Source: Shewanella phaeophyticola
GTDB taxonomy: Bacteria; Pseudomonadota; Gammaproteobacteria; Enterobacterales; Shewanellaceae
DNA: 64,000 nucleotides
Direction of reading: 5' to 3'
Assembly: GCF_025398315.1 (NCBI RefSeq)
Contig: NZ_JAODOQ010000001.1
Span: 2,976,001-3,040,000 of the forward strand
Shown here: positions 1-12,690 of the stretch, one piece after another
Layout: every line of letters starts with the position of its first letter
Numbering within the stretch: the first letter of the stretch is position 1
Program-made: the position numbers and the translations under genes
Notes under the pieces: generated by a model
The model's input: the letters and a program-made list of their open reading frames with translations, nothing else
The model's database searches: none
What the model was told of the DNA's origin: nothing

Positions 1-901
<901 letters not shown>

Positions 902-910
902 TTAAAAGCC

Positions 911-960
911 AATACCAATAAAACCACGATATTCGTTAAAACTGTCGATTTATTGGTATT
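911..960. repeat. Inverted repeat upstream of eno
   Basis: AATACCAATAAA at 911-922 is matched by its exact reverse complement at 949-960 (12-bp arms, 26-base spacer). It lies in the eno leader/promoter region, about 55-105 bases before the eno start codon. It has no T-tract in either direction, so it does not look like a terminator. It could be an mRNA leader stem or a short dispersed repeat. Function unknown. Confidence 0.5.
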
Positions 961-1091
961 TTACTTTCAGTTTGGTAATTTTATTTTATCTTCGCTTAGG
1001 ATAAATCGAATTGGATTTAGCTTCAACTTAGTTTACACCACTGTAAGGCATCAGATTGATGATTATTTGATCTTACGCATACATCATAGAC

Positions 1092-1124
1092 AAAAAAGCC
1101 GTTAATGCATCAACATTAACGGCT
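1092..1124 (-). terminator. Rho-independent terminator of pyrG
   Basis: Read on the minus strand, GCCGTTAATG and CATTAACGGC form a perfect 10-bp stem with a 6-base loop, followed by TTTTTT. It begins about 10 bases after the pyrG stop codon and separates pyrG from eno. Confidence 0.9.
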
Positions 1125-1133
1125 ATTTCAAAT

Positions 1134-2819
<1,686 letters not shown>

Positions 2820-2885
2820 CTAGGACGGGGCGATAGTATATCAAAGCCACTTCGATTCGACAAACTTAAACATGCTAATTTTAGC

Positions 2886-3708
2886 TTAATTTGCCTTTTC
2901 ATCTTGCTTTACCTTATCCCAGTAGCCATCTAACTCGGACAAAGTATGCTGCTCAATGGCTTTTCCGCTGTCGGCAACATAATGCTCAACGCCTCTAAAT
3001 CTGCGTTCAAATTTGCTGTTGGCTTGTCGTAGCGCTTGTTCTGGGTCGACCTTTAAATGTCTAGCCAAATTGACCACGGCAAATAATAAATCCCCCATTT
3101 CATCTTGAATATGGGTTTGCGAGTAAGCCGGATCGTCATGGCTTTTGTTTACCTCAACAAGCACTTCATCAATTTCTTCATGTATTTTTGCTACAACAGG
3201 TTCAAGCTCGGCCTCAATCAAAGCCGACTTTAGCGACCCGATGTTGAATTTTGCGCGCTCGAGATAATGCCGGTAATGCTTGAGGAATATCGTCTAATGC
3301 CGAGTGAAGCTGCTTTTGCTGACGCTCATTAGCTTTTAATTTGTCCCATGCTTGGCTTAACTCTTGAGTATTAGTGATAGCGTCACTGATTTGACCATCA
3401 GCCTGCACAAACACATGTGGATGGCGCCGGGTTAATTTATCGCTAATACGCTCTACGACCGTGGTAAAGTCAAACATGCCTTGCTCCTGAGCAAGCTGAC
3501 AATAAAACACCACTTGAAACAACAAATCGCCTAATTCATCGGGTAATTCCTGCCACGCTTTGCGCTCTATGGTATCGACCACCTCATAAGCTTCTTCTAA
3601 AGTAAAAGGCACTATAGTGGCAAAGTTTTGGGCAAGGTCCCATGGGCAGCCAGTTTGCGGATCACGTAATTGCTTCATAATATTCAATAACGATTGAATG
3701 TTTGCCAC
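2886..3708 (-). CDS. mazG: Nucleoside triphosphate pyrophosphohydrolase MazG (frameshifted at about 3210-3215)
   Basis: Hydrolyses NTPs and dNTPs to monophosphates; in E. coli it sits in the relA neighbourhood and limits ppGpp/MazF effects. The first 164 residues start MANIQSLLNIMKQLRD and contain LEEAYEVVDTI and DELGDLLFQV, the metal-binding EExxE..ExxD pattern of MazG repeat 1. Reading then stops at GFD-TGA. The next frame carries EIDEVLVEV and DEMGDLLFAVVN, repeat 2, to the normal C-terminus. One extra base joins the halves: the family wants GFDW(T/P)E, and TGGACCGAG would give WTE where TGAGGCCGAG is present. It is one of the GGWCC-linked breaks, so probably a sequence error, with MazG functional in the cell. 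Confidence 0.9.
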
Positions 3709-3743
3709 CTTGTTTTTCCTCTAAATTGAACGACACTTTAATT

Positions 3744-3772
3744 AAAAAGGCACCCAGATTAAGGTGCCTTTG
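3744..3772 (-). terminator. Hairpin terminator between relA and mazG
   Basis: On the minus strand AAAGGCACC pairs with GGTGCCTTT around an 8-base loop and is followed by TTAATTAAAG. It is placed about 30 bases after the relA stop. The T-tract is short, so it may terminate only partly. Confidence 0.65.
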
Positions 3773-3801
3773 TGCCGAGTCTTTTGTTGATTCTTACGGT
3801 T

Positions 3802-6009
3802 TTATAATCTACGAGACTCAATGACACCGTCGACTTGTGATAATTTCGCAATGATGCGCGATAATCCATCAAGGTTGTATAGCTCAAGTTCAAGCTCCAC
3901 GGTTGCCGTTTGCGTTTTTACATCTGATGATGAGCTCATGGCCATTACGTTTGACTTTTCAGCTGCGAGGACTGTGGTTAAATCGCGCAATAAACCGCTG
4001 CGGTCATGAGATAATACCCGTACTCGAATACGGTATCCGCCAGAATAGTTTTCGCCCCAAATGACATCAACACTGCGCTCAGGGTGTGCGCGCATTAATT
4101 CTTTAACTTGTTCACAATCACTGCGATGCACTGAAATACCACGCCCCATGGTGATATAACCAAAAATCTCATCACCCGGTACCGGCTGACAACAACGGGC
4201 AATATGACTCATTAAATTACCGACACCGTTAACCTCAACCTGGCCTTTGCTTGATTTTTTCGGTTTGTTAGAGGCTTTTTTAAGAATGTCTTCCACTAAG
4301 TCTTCGTCGGTATCTTCCACTTTACGGACTTTAGTTTCGGTAAAGTTAACCACTTGGTTTAAGCGTAAATCACCTCCGCCTATGGCTGCTAACATGTCGT
4401 CCATGGTATTAAGGTTAAAACGCTCAACTGCCACGATAGCATCTTTAATTTTTAAGCCAACGCGGGATAACTCTGACTCGAGCATTTCTTTGCCGGCGGC
4501 AATATTTTTGTCGCGGTCTTGCTGTTTAAACCAATGTTGAATTTTAGATCGAGAACGAGATGACTTGATATAGCCTAAGTTAGGATTGAGCCAGTCACGT
4601 TTTGGGTTTGGCGTTTTTGACGTAATGATTTCAATGCGCTCGCCGGTTTCAACCTGGTAAGTAAACGGCACAATACGGCCATCTACTTTGGCGCCTATAC
4701 ACTTATGCCCCACTTGTGAATGAATGTAATAAGCAAAGTCGAGCACCGTCGAGCCTAAAGGTAAATCGACAACTTCACCGTTAGGGGTAAATACATAGAC
4801 TCGGTCTTCAAATACCTGGCTGCGGACTTCATCAACCAAGTTACCACTTTCGGCCACATCTTCTTGCCACTGTAAAATTTTACGTAGCCAGTTAATTTTT
4901 TCTTCGTAGCCGGTTTGTTTGGCGTTACCCGCACCTTCTTTGTACTTCCAATGTGCAGCCACACCAAGTTCAGAATCTTGATGCATGGCTTCGGTGCGGA
5001 TTTGAATTTCGACAGTTTTGCCTTCAGGTCCCACCACGACGGTATGAATGGATTGATAACCGTTCGGTTTTGGGTTGGCGACGTAATCGTCAAACTCGCG
5101 TGGAATGTGGTGCCATAAATCATGCACAACGCCTAACGCGCCATAACAATCTTGTAAGCGTTCGGTAACGATACGTACAGCACGTACGTCAAACAGTTCA
5201 TCGAACTTAAGATCTTTACCCTTCATTTTACGCCAAATGCTGTAAATATGCTTAGGGCGGCCATAGACTTTGGCGCGGATCTGATCCTTGTCTAAACGCG
5301 CTTGTAATTGCGTAACAAACTTGTCGATAAACACTTCACGGTCAACACGTTTACCATCAAGTTGTTTAGCGATGTCTTTATATACCGTTGGGTGCAAGTA
5401 GCGGAACGAAATATCTTCAAGTTCCCACTTGAGCTGACCTATACCTAAGCGATTAGCAAGCGGTGCGTAAATATCGGCAATTTCACGGGCTAACAATACG
5501 CGAGTTTCTTCGTCAGCATTTTTAACCGCGCGCAATAAACACACACGCTCAGCCAATTTGATCACTACTGCACGTACGTCTTCAACCATCGCCAGTAACA
5601 TTTTACGAATATTGTCGATTTGAGGTTCGGCGTCACGCGAATTTTCGCTGACTTTAAGGGCGCCAATGGCATTCATGGTGACCACGCTGGCCACCAACTT
5701 AGCTAAATTTTCGCCATACTTTTCGGCTAATTGTTCATCACTTAACACGCCTGCTTCATGCATTAAAAACAGCACTGCCGCTTGCAGGGTTTCAATGTCC
5801 ATGTTAAGTGGCGCTAAAATTTCGATCATTTCACGAGCACGCGCAAGCAACTCGGTGTGCGCCAGTTTGTTTTTGACCGGTAAGGCCTCAACTTGCTGGA
5901 TCAACGATAATAGTGTTTGAGCGTCGTCTTTATCGTCAATATAACGGGCGACCCACTCATCTAATTGGAATGCTTGCGTATTAAAATGTGCTTCGCGAAC
6001 AGATACCAT
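3802..6009 (-). CDS. relA: GTP pyrophosphokinase RelA, (p)ppGpp synthetase I
   Basis: Ribosome-associated alarmone synthetase of the stringent response. It is 735 residues, matching gamma-proteobacterial RelA. Order: an inactive HD-type hydrolase region (no HDxxED pair, as expected for RelA and unlike SpoT), then the synthetase domain with RPKHIYSIWRKM, FDELFDVRAVRI and the RelA-type motif EFDDYVANPKPNGYQS (about 300-325). A TGS domain follows (VYVFTPNGEVVDLPLGST, about 410), then the helical and zinc-finger regions with MSHIARCCQPVPGD (about 595-605) and a C-terminal ACT/RRM domain. It starts at ATG 6009 and is intact. It sits between rlmD upstream and mazG downstream, as in E. coli. Confidence 0.97.
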   Translation of the reverse strand: MVSVREAHFNTQAFQLDEWVARYIDDKDDAQTLLSLIQQVEALPVKNKLAHTELLARAREMIEILAPLNMDIETLQAAVLFLMHEAGVLSDEQLAEKYGENLAKLVASVVTMNAIGALKVSENSRDAEPQIDNIRKMLLAMVEDVRAVVIKLAERVCLLRAVKNADEETRVLLAREIADIYAPLANRLGIGQLKWELEDISFRYLHPTVYKDIAKQLDGKRVDREVFIDKFVTQLQARLDKDQIRAKVYGRPKHIYSIWRKMKGKDLKFDELFDVRAVRIVTERLQDCYGALGVVHDLWHHIPREFDDYVANPKPNGYQSIHTVVVGPEGKTVEIQIRTEAMHQDSELGVAAHWKYKEGAGNAKQTGYEEKINWLRKILQWQEDVAESGNLVDEVRSQVFEDRVYVFTPNGEVVDLPLGSTVLDFAYYIHSQVGHKCIGAKVDGRIVPFTYQVETGERIEIITSKTPNPKRDWLNPNLGYIKSSRSRSKIQHWFKQQDRDKNIAAGKEMLESELSRVGLKIKDAIVAVERFNLNTMDDMLAAIGGGDLRLNQVVNFTETKVRKVEDTDEDLVEDILKKASNKPKKSSKGQVEVNGVGNLMSHIARCCQPVPGDEIFGYITMGRGISVHRSDCEQVKELMRAHPERSVDVIWGENYSGGYRIRVRVLSHDRSGLLRDLTTVLAAEKSNVMAMSSSSDVKTQTATVELELELYNLDGLSRIIAKLSQVDGVIESRRL

Positions 6010-6192
6010 GAACCCTTCCTTAGCCGCATGACCGACTGATACCCACCTTCACTTCACTGATTCAAGGTGAAATGAGGTAAAAACGACAACTGAATATGCT
6101 ATCTTGAAGCCCTAGGCACGTTTGTCAATTCAAACATGATTAATTGAACAATTTTATAGCATACCAGTTGATAATACTGAAAAAGTTGACAC

Positions 6193-7560
6193 TTATTTAC
6201 CTAGTTCAAATAAGACCATCGCCTCAATATGATGCGTTTGAGGAAACATATCAACTAAACCTACTTTAGCAATTCGATAACCATTGGCTAATAATACACT
6301 ACTGTCGCGGGCTAAACTTGCCGGATTGCACGACACATAAACCACCTTTTTAGGTTGCATTTTTTGCAGCCATTGTAGACTTTCATAGGCGCCGGCTCTA
6401 GCAGGGTCAAGTAACAATTTATCAATTTTACCCAGCCAGGTTTGCTCAGATAAATCGGCACTTAAGTCTGCATGGTAAAAGCTCACATTAGTTAATTGAT
6501 TATCGAGAGCGTTCTGTTTGGCCTGCTCAACCATTTCTGCCACACCTTCAACGGCAATCACTTGCGCCGCTTTTTTCGCTAACGGCAAACTAAAATTACC
6601 GACTCCGCAAAACAAATCAAGGATCCGCTCGCCAGCTTGAGGATCGAGCCAGTCAATCGCTTGTTCAACCATAGCTTGGTTTATCACACCATTCACCTGA
6701 ACAAAATTACCCGGCGTGAATGAGCAACGAACACTGTTATCCGCTAAAAGGTAAAACGGTAATGTCACTTTATCTTCGTCAGATAACAAAGTTGGGTAAA
6801 GCTGGGTTAATTTACCTGCATCATCTTGCAACAACACCTTAAGTTGATGTTTTTCGGCAAAGCCACTTAACCAACGTAAATCTGAATTAGGTAAGGTTTT
6901 CGTTATTCTCAACACAGCAAAGTGACCATTGTCAGCTTGGGTTAATTCAACATGGCCTAAACTGGCTTTGGCTTTTAGCTGATTTAAATTAACCGCCAGC
7001 GGCGTGATAAGATCAGACAACGGCGCTGCAAGCACTGGACATTGGTTAATTTCAACAATTTTATTGCTGTTTGCGGCCCGAAACCCCAATTGTAAACGTT
7101 GGGTGTTTTTGTCAAATACTGTCGCCAACCTAGCTCGGCGGCGATAATGCCAGGCATTATCAACAATGGGTGTGGCAACAAGGTTTTCAGCTACCGCCTC
7201 AGCACTGGATAACTTAGCAATAAGGTCAACTAACGTAGTTTGTTTATGTTCGCGTTGTGCCTGTGTGTCCATATGTTGTAAATCGCAGCCGCCGCATTGC
7301 ACATAATGCGGGCAATGGGCTTTAATACGGCTAGTGGCTGGACTATCAATTTTGATGAGTTTAGCTTTGGCATAACTTTTCTTTTGTTCAACAAGCTGCA
7401 CCGTGGCTCGTTCGCCTGGCAATGCCCCTGCGATAAACACGACTTTACCTTGATGCTGGGCTATTCCGGCACCTAAATGATCTAACTGGGTGATGTCTAA
7501 TGAAAGCTTGGCAGATAATTGTTTAGATTTGTTCGGTTTTTCTTTGAAAAATTGTGCCAT
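6193..7560 (-). CDS. rlmD: 23S rRNA (uracil-1939-C5)-methyltransferase
   Basis: SAM-dependent methylation of 23S rRNA U1939 (formerly RumA). It is 455 residues. An N-terminal TRAM-type RNA-binding stretch (about 18-75) precedes the four-cysteine iron-sulfur motif [14 protein letters not shown] plus a later Cys (NQCPVL). The SAM domain shows [16 protein letters not shown] (about 315), the releasing segment LLDPARAGA, and the catalytic-cysteine motif [14 protein letters not shown] (about 405). The C-terminal [13 protein letters not shown] is typical of the family. It is divergent from barA, with the two starts about 120 bp apart, and upstream of relA. Confidence 0.97.
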   Translation of the reverse strand: MAQFFKEKPNKSKQLSAKLSLDITQLDHLGAGIAQHQGKVVFIAGALPGERATVQLVEQKKSYAKAKLIKIDSPATSRIKAHCPHYVQCGGCDLQHMDTQAQREHKQTTLVDLIAKLSSAEAVAENLVATPIVDNAWHYRRRARLATVFDKNTQRLQLGFRAANSNKIVEINQCPVLAAPLSDLITPLAVNLNQLKAKASLGHVELTQADNGHFAVLRITKTLPNSDLRWLSGFAEKHQLKVLLQDDAGKLTQLYPTLLSDEDKVTLPFYLLADNSVRCSFTPGNFVQVNGVINQAMVEQAIDWLDPQAGERILDLFCGVGNFSLPLAKKAAQVIAVEGVAEMVEQAKQNALDNQLTNVSFYHADLSADLSEQTWLGKIDKLLLDPARAGAYESLQWLQKMQPKKVVYVSCNPASLARDSSVLLANGYRIAKVGLVDMFPQTHHIEAMVLFELGK

Positions 7561-7680
7561 TTCGGCCTCAGATGTCGAATAAAAAACTAGTCAAGTGTGC
7601 GCTATTTCTGGCAGTCTAGACGCAATAGTAGCGATTTAGCATCAGGAACACACCTAACTGACATGAAAAGTGCCAACAAT

Positions 7681-10514
7681 ATGACCAAATACAGCCTACG
7701 TTCTTGGGTTCTGGTACTAGCGTTAGCGCCCACAATTGTAGTGGGTATTCTACTTGGAAGTTATTTCACGATAAACCGCTTTTATGAATTGGAAGACACC
7801 TTAATCGTCAAAGGCAGTAATATTGTTGAGCCTTTGGCCATCGCCAGCGAATTCGGCATCATTAATCAAGACCGTGAATCAACCAAACGCTTACTAGCAG
7901 CCTCGCAAATAAACAACGCATCACTCATCCATTCTATTGCCGTATTTGATGCCGAAAACCAGCTGTTTGTCACCTCGCATTATCACAAAGACTTTGAAAC
8001 CATGCGTTATAAACAGCCCCTGACTCAATTGATTGGCGCGGAGCACGAAACCATTGGTGACACCATGGTCATTAGAGTGCCTATTATTTCGCATACCGGT
8101 TATGAAGCATCATTAGTAAGTAGCTTAAACCGCTCAAAAGATAATGATACCCAACCCATCACCCAGCACTTTATAGAACCCATTTATAACAGCCAACAAG
8201 AACAAATATTAGGGTATATTTCGGTGTTGTTGAACAAAGAAAATGCCCTTCTTGAACAACATCGAGCCGCTATTGCCGCGTTTATTATTGTGTTGATTGG
8301 TGTACAGTTTAACTTATTTTTCACCTTCCGTTTGGTGAAACATGTTAACCATCCCATTACAGAAATGGTGCGGGTGGTGGCAAAAATTCGTGAAGGCAAA
8401 CTCGACACCCGCCTTGAAGGTAACTTAATTGGTGAATTGGATTTATTAAAACGTGGTATTAATGCCATGGCGAGTTCATTGTCTGAATACCACGATGAAA
8501 TGCAACAAAACATTGACCAGGCCACCTCCGATTTACGCGAAACATTAGAGCAAATCGAAATTCAAAACGTAGAGTTAGATTTAGCCAAAAAGCGCGCTTT
8601 AGAAGCCAGCCGCATTAAATCTGAATTCTTGGCAAATATGTCCCATGAGTTACGCACACCGCTTAACGGCGTCATTGGCTTTGCAAGACAGTTACTTAAA
8701 ACGCCTCTGCACACCAGTCAACTCGATTACATTAAAACCATTGAGCGAAGCGCCAGTAATTTATTGGGCATTATTAATGACATTCTCGACTTTTCTAAAC
8801 TTGAAGCCGGTAAAATGGTGCTTGAAAAAATGCCTTTTGCGCTGCGCGAGACTCTAACAGAAACCTTAACCATTATTGCCGGTAGTGCCCAAGAGAAAGG
8901 CCTAGAGTTGGTTATCGACATTGATGAAAACGTCCCCGAAAGTGTCAGTGGCGATGCTATGCGAGTCAGCCAAATCATTACTAACCTGGTTGGAAATGCA
9001 ATCAAGTTTACCGACATTGGTAGCGTGATCCTTAAAATTCACCTTGTTGGACAAGATGAAGATAACATCACCCTACGCTGCGAAGTGATCGATACCGGGA
9101 TTGGCATTGATGAAAGCCAGCAAGAATATTTGTTCCAAGCTTTTGGCCAGGCAGACTCATCCATTTCACGCCGTTTTGGCGGCACAGGGTTAGGATTGGT
9201 GATTACTAAACGCCTTATTAATCAAATGGGCGGCCAGATAGGCTTTACCTCAGCGCCAAATAAGGGGTCAAACTTCTGGTTTATTTTACCTCTTGGGATC
9301 AGCCAATTTGAAATTGGTGAAGTGATCCCCGTTGAAATGCTTCAGCATAAATCGGTATTACTGTATGAACCACGTGAATTAACGCGCGACATGCTTAATC
9401 GCCGTTTGGTATCGTGGCAGCTTATTTTAACCAATGTGGCTAACTCAGATAACCTGACATCAGTACTCAAAAGCCAAAACAGCAAATTTGATTACATCAT
9501 CATGAGTTGTCATGGCTTTACAGACAACGCCGCCTTTATTGAATTATTACAACAAGCACGCCAGCATACAGAATGCCTAGTCATCTTGCATGATTGCCTT
9601 AACCAAGATGTGATTATCAATGTACTCAAAGCCAATGCTGACATACTGCTTAATACTCCTGTAAGTGATTTTACCCTCGCGCATCACTTAATATATCCGC
9701 CAACACCAGCAACGTTAATCAGCTTGCCGGAACCCGCGAAAATTGATGTTCCTAAACGACTCAATGCCTCTGTTTTAGCTGTTGATGACAACATCGCTAA
9801 CTTAAAACTCATTGATACATTATTAAAAGAGTTGGTCGCTAATGTCGTCACTGTTAATAATGGCAAAGAAGCTATAGCGCAAGCCAAAGCACACGCATTT
9901 GACTTGATTTTTATGGATATCCAAATGCCAGGCACTGACGGGATAACGGCCACCCAGCATATACGTGCACAATCGCTTAATCGCCATACGCCTATTATTG
10001 CTGTCACCGCCCATGCAATAGCTGAAGAGCGAGAAAATATTTAGCCAGCGGAATGGATGGGTTCTTACCTAAACCCATCGATGAAGTATCTTTAAAAAGT
10101 GTAATCAGTCGTTGGATTGTTAAACCCCAATTTACTCACTTTGATACCCAAGTACTCAATTGGGATTTATGCCTAACCCAGGCAAACCAAAAACCTGATT
10201 TAGCATTAGATATGCTAAAAATGCTTGTCAGCTCATTACCTGAAACCGTCGAGACCATCACCAACGCATTGAACGATCGCGACAGCAGCACCTTATTACA
10301 AACAGTGCATAAACTGCATGGTGCAACCTGTTATTGCGGAGTGCCAACAACCCAAAAGCTTTGCCAAGACATTGAGTCGGGATTAAAGCACAAAATTGAC
10401 ATCGATGATTTAGAACCTGAAATACTAGAGTTACTTGATGAGTTAACTAAGGTAGAATCAGCGGCAAATCAAGTTATAAACCAGCTATCAGTGGATATAC
10501 CTAATGACCAGTAA
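7681..10514 (+). CDS. barA: Hybrid sensor histidine kinase BarA (frameshifted at about 10034-10037)
   Basis: Tripartite membrane sensor kinase that, with the UvrY/SirA regulator, drives the Csr carbon-storage cascade. The family start MTKYSLRSWVLVLALAPT is at ATG 7681; ATG 7663 in the same frame is an alternative. Layout: TM1 (about 10-30), periplasmic loop, TM2 (about 180-200), HAMP, coiled coil, HisKA with FLANMSHELRTPLN, HATPase with NLVGNAIKFTD and GGTGLGLVITK, a degenerate receiver-like region, then a true receiver (VDDNIANLKL, phospho-Asp in FMDIQMPGTDG) and an HPt domain (VHKLHGATCYCG). The frame breaks inside the receiver after EERE. One missing A in the AAAA run restores YLASGMDGFLPKPID. 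This is a homopolymer-type indel, not GGWCC. The 3' end overlaps the next gene by 11 bases. Confidence 0.93.
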
Positions 10515-11103
10515 AACCGGCTTTTTTAAACGCCTTAAAGCACTTTCTTTACCACAAAAGCAACTTTTTGCACTTGCCTTATGTCAACGCATGCTACCTA
10601 ATTATCAGTTGTTTTCAGAAGTCTGCGAATTCGGTGAACCACAGGTATTAAGCACTGCATTAGAGTTGCTATGGCAAAGCCAGTACGACAAAAAAATTAA
10701 ATTCAATATTGAGGTGCACTTACAACGCCTAGATGACAACACCCCAGACCCAAGTGATTTTGAAGCCTACGGAGCGTATCCAGCAATGGATGCAGCAGTT
10801 GCCATTGCAACCCTAATGAGTGCAATTAACAGCAAAATTGAAGAAGACATCACTAACATCAGCAAATTGTCATCAAGCACTGTTGCTAACTATATTGAAG
10901 CCATTAGCGATGAGTCATTAATGGATGAAGAGCTCGATGAATTCGTGTTTTCACATCCAGTAATGGAAGAAGAGAAAGAGCTTCAAGGTATGCTACTTGA
11001 TATTATTGAGGCCAATCCGGATATTAATAGCGAATTAGTCAAAGGCTTACGCAAAGACATTATTGATGCGGGTGTATCTAATATTGGCATCAGCATACAA
11101 TGA
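10504..11103 (+). CDS. yjaG: YjaG family protein (DUF416)
   Basis: A 199-residue cytosolic protein of unknown biochemical role. It matches the YjaG/DUF416 family along its length: LALCQRMLPNYQLFSEVCEFG near the N-terminus, the central DFEAYGAYPAMDAAVA motif, a Ser/Thr-rich helix, an acidic linker, and the family ending LVKGLRKDIIDAGVSNIGI. It is translationally coupled to barA, with ATG 10504 inside the end of barA. The coupling does not prove a shared function. Confidence 0.88.
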   Translation: MTSKTGFFKRLKALSLPQKQLFALALCQRMLPNYQLFSEVCEFGEPQVLSTALELLWQSQYDKKIKFNIEVHLQRLDDNTPDPSDFEAYGAYPAMDAAVAIATLMSAINSKIEEDITNISKLSSSTVANYIEAISDESLMDEELDEFVFSHPVMEEEKELQGMLLDIIEANPDINSELVKGLRKDIIDAGVSNIGISIQ

Positions 11104-11180
11104 TCCGTTTTAGACCACTTTAGCCCTAACAACTAAAACCACAATAATAACCACAGCACTCAATCTGTTGTCATCTAAAC

Positions 11181-11200
11181 AGCCTGAAGCAATTCAGGCT
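11181..11200 (+). terminator. Small hairpin after the YjaG gene
   Basis: AGCCTGAA and TTCAGGCT form a perfect 8-bp stem closed by a GCAA tetraloop, followed by TTTATAG. The T-tract is weak, so this may be a partial terminator or a leader stem for the small gene that starts 18 bases later. Confidence 0.45.
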
Positions 11201-11217
11201 TTATAGAGTAATCGTCA

Positions 11218-11391
11218 ATGAAAAAGATTTTTTACCAAGGTTACACCTTTACCAACCCTGACGGTAAAACAGATAATTGGACCTTAGTGATTGGCAACCA
11301 AGTTCGTGTTGGTTCATTGTTTGAATTAAGAAGACAAGTGCATTTTTTTACTGAACTTGGCATCTTACCACCGCCAAAAGTCACTAAATAA
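11218..11391 (+). CDS. Small uncharacterised protein, 57 residues
   Basis: Open frame ATG 11218 to TAA 11389-11391. The product begins MKKIFYQGYTFTNPDGK and ends TELGILPPPKVTK; it is basic, soluble and has no membrane segment or Cys. A GAGTAA stretch 5-6 bases upstream could serve as ribosome site. Codon use resembles the neighbouring genes, and the residue pattern (W, Y, G, F well spread) looks like a compact beta-rich domain rather than a chance frame. No family recognised. An overlapping frame on the other strand (11241-11483) is less convincing. Confidence 0.6.
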   Translation: MKKIFYQGYTFTNPDGKTDNWTLVIGNQVRVGSLFELRRQVHFFTELGILPPPKVTK

Positions 11392-11593
11392 CCCCGCAAA
11401 TGATAAACCTTAAGGTAAACACTGATACTGAAAGAAAAGTGTTCAGACCTCATTAAACGATAACCGATTAAATTCTGACTCAATCAACGCTAGTCTCATT
11501 AAAAACATCATCTTTATCATTAGTCTAATTGCATCACAACAGGCAAAAGCGGTACAGTGACACCTCTATCATTTTGCGAAGGAAACGCGAGGG

Positions 11594-12562
11594 ATGTCTA
11601 GTATTCTTACCCCGCTTATTGCTGTTTTTGCCATCATGGTGCTAGGCAGCTTATTTCAAAAAAGCAGGATCTTGCCTGCGGATACTGATGTCATTCTCAA
11701 TCAATTTGTTTACTACGTCGCATTTCCGGCGATTTTATTGATTGTTTTAGCAGAAACACCGATTGAAGATATTGCCCAATGGGGCTTTATTGCAGGGTTT
11801 AGCCTAGCCATGGTCATCACCTATTCGGTAGGGGTATTACTGTCATTGTGGCAAGCGCCTAAACAACAAGCTGTCGCTGCAATGCGCGCATTAAACTCTA
11901 CATTTGGAAATACCGCTTTTATCGGTATCCCATTGATGAGTTTAATGTTTCCAGATAATAAAATGGCCTTAGTAGCCGCTGCCATAGCGAGCTTATTATC
12001 GGTTATTATGTTTGCCTTCGCGCTGGTGTCAATTGAGCTTGCGAGCCGCAGTAAACAATCAACCGAACCTGCCATATTAATTATGGCAAGTGCATTGGGT
12101 AAAAACCCCATTGTGGTTGGAAGCGCAATAGGTATCACACTGTCGGCATGTCATATTACCCTTCCCTCTAGTATTACTTTGATGCTGCACCAAATAGGCA
12201 ATACCTCAAGCCCTTGCGCCCTATTTGCTATCGGAATGGTACTGGTTAAAGCCTTGCGTCAACAAAGTGGTAGAAAATTGTTTAGCGCGGGATTAATTGT
12301 CGAGTTAAACGGCATTAATTTGTTAAAACTTGTGGTTCAGCCTCTGATTGCATACGCCCTACTAAAAGCATTTGGTGTCACGCCACAATGGTTAATCATG
12401 GGAGTGTTATTAGCATCTTTACCCACGGCAGCAAGTGTTTACTTACTTGCTGAGCGTTACCAGGTACATGCCAATGTCAGTGCACAAGGGATCCTCTACG
12501 GCACCTTAATGACCTTTTTAAGTTTACCGATAATAGAAACCCTATTAAAAACGTATGGTTAA
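11594..12562 (+). CDS. AEC (auxin efflux carrier) family transporter
   Basis: Inner-membrane secondary transporter of 322 residues. Hydrophobic segments fill nearly the whole length in the two five-helix halves typical of the AEC/BASS fold. The first helix starts directly (ILTPLIAVFAIMVLGSLF), and the conserved NSTFGNTAFIGIPLM motif with the helix-breaking Asn/Gly/Pro sits at about 100-115. The second half has the matching crossover region (MGVLLASLPTAASVYLLAERY, about 275-295). Family members move organic acids, amino acids or related anions; the substrate cannot be read from sequence. It starts at ATG 11594 after AAGGAAA. It is monocistronic. Confidence 0.88.
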   Translation: MSSILTPLIAVFAIMVLGSLFQKSRILPADTDVILNQFVYYVAFPAILLIVLAETPIEDIAQWGFIAGFSLAMVITYSVGVLLSLWQAPKQQAVAAMRALNSTFGNTAFIGIPLMSLMFPDNKMALVAAAIASLLSVIMFAFALVSIELASRSKQSTEPAILIMASALGKNPIVVGSAIGITLSACHITLPSSITLMLHQIGNTSSPCALFAIGMVLVKALRQQSGRKLFSAGLIVELNGINLLKLVVQPLIAYALLKAFGVTPQWLIMGVLLASLPTAASVYLLAERYQVHANVSAQGILYGTLMTFLSLPIIETLLKTYG

Positions 12563-12620
12563 TCATCAGCCAATTATTGCTCAACAATCAAGCAGAGATA
12601 ATTTTTAGTCAACTACTTTA

Positions 12621-12636
12621 CTGTATAAAAAATCAG
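12621..12636. promoter_or_regulatory. LexA box 1 upstream of recN
   Basis: CTGTATAAAAAATCAG fits the CTG-N10-CAG SOS operator, with outer TA/TA flanks that extend the match. It ends 54 bases before the recN ATG. Confidence 0.85.
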
Positions 12637-12642
12637 TATATA

Positions 12643-12658
12643 CTGTTTATCAATACAG
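12643..12658. promoter_or_regulatory. LexA box 2 upstream of recN
   Basis: CTGTTTATCAATACAG fits CTG-N10-CAG. Its centre is 22 bases, about two helical turns, from box 1, so LexA dimers would bind the same face. A TATACT run at 12639-12644, between and overlapping the boxes, may be the -10 element. Confidence 0.85.
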
Positions 12659-12690
12659 TGGTTTGGTGGTTTCATTGACAGGAATTCATT

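Noticed and set aside
3210..3225. Programmed ribosomal frameshift in mazG and the other split genes
   Set aside because: No slippery heptamer or downstream pseudoknot recurs. Changes are +1, +2 and -1, in many unrelated housekeeping genes, and are centred on GGWCC or homopolymers.
11241..11483. 80-codon minus-strand frame
   Set aside because: It overlaps the more convincing plus-strand small gene and has no ribosome site.
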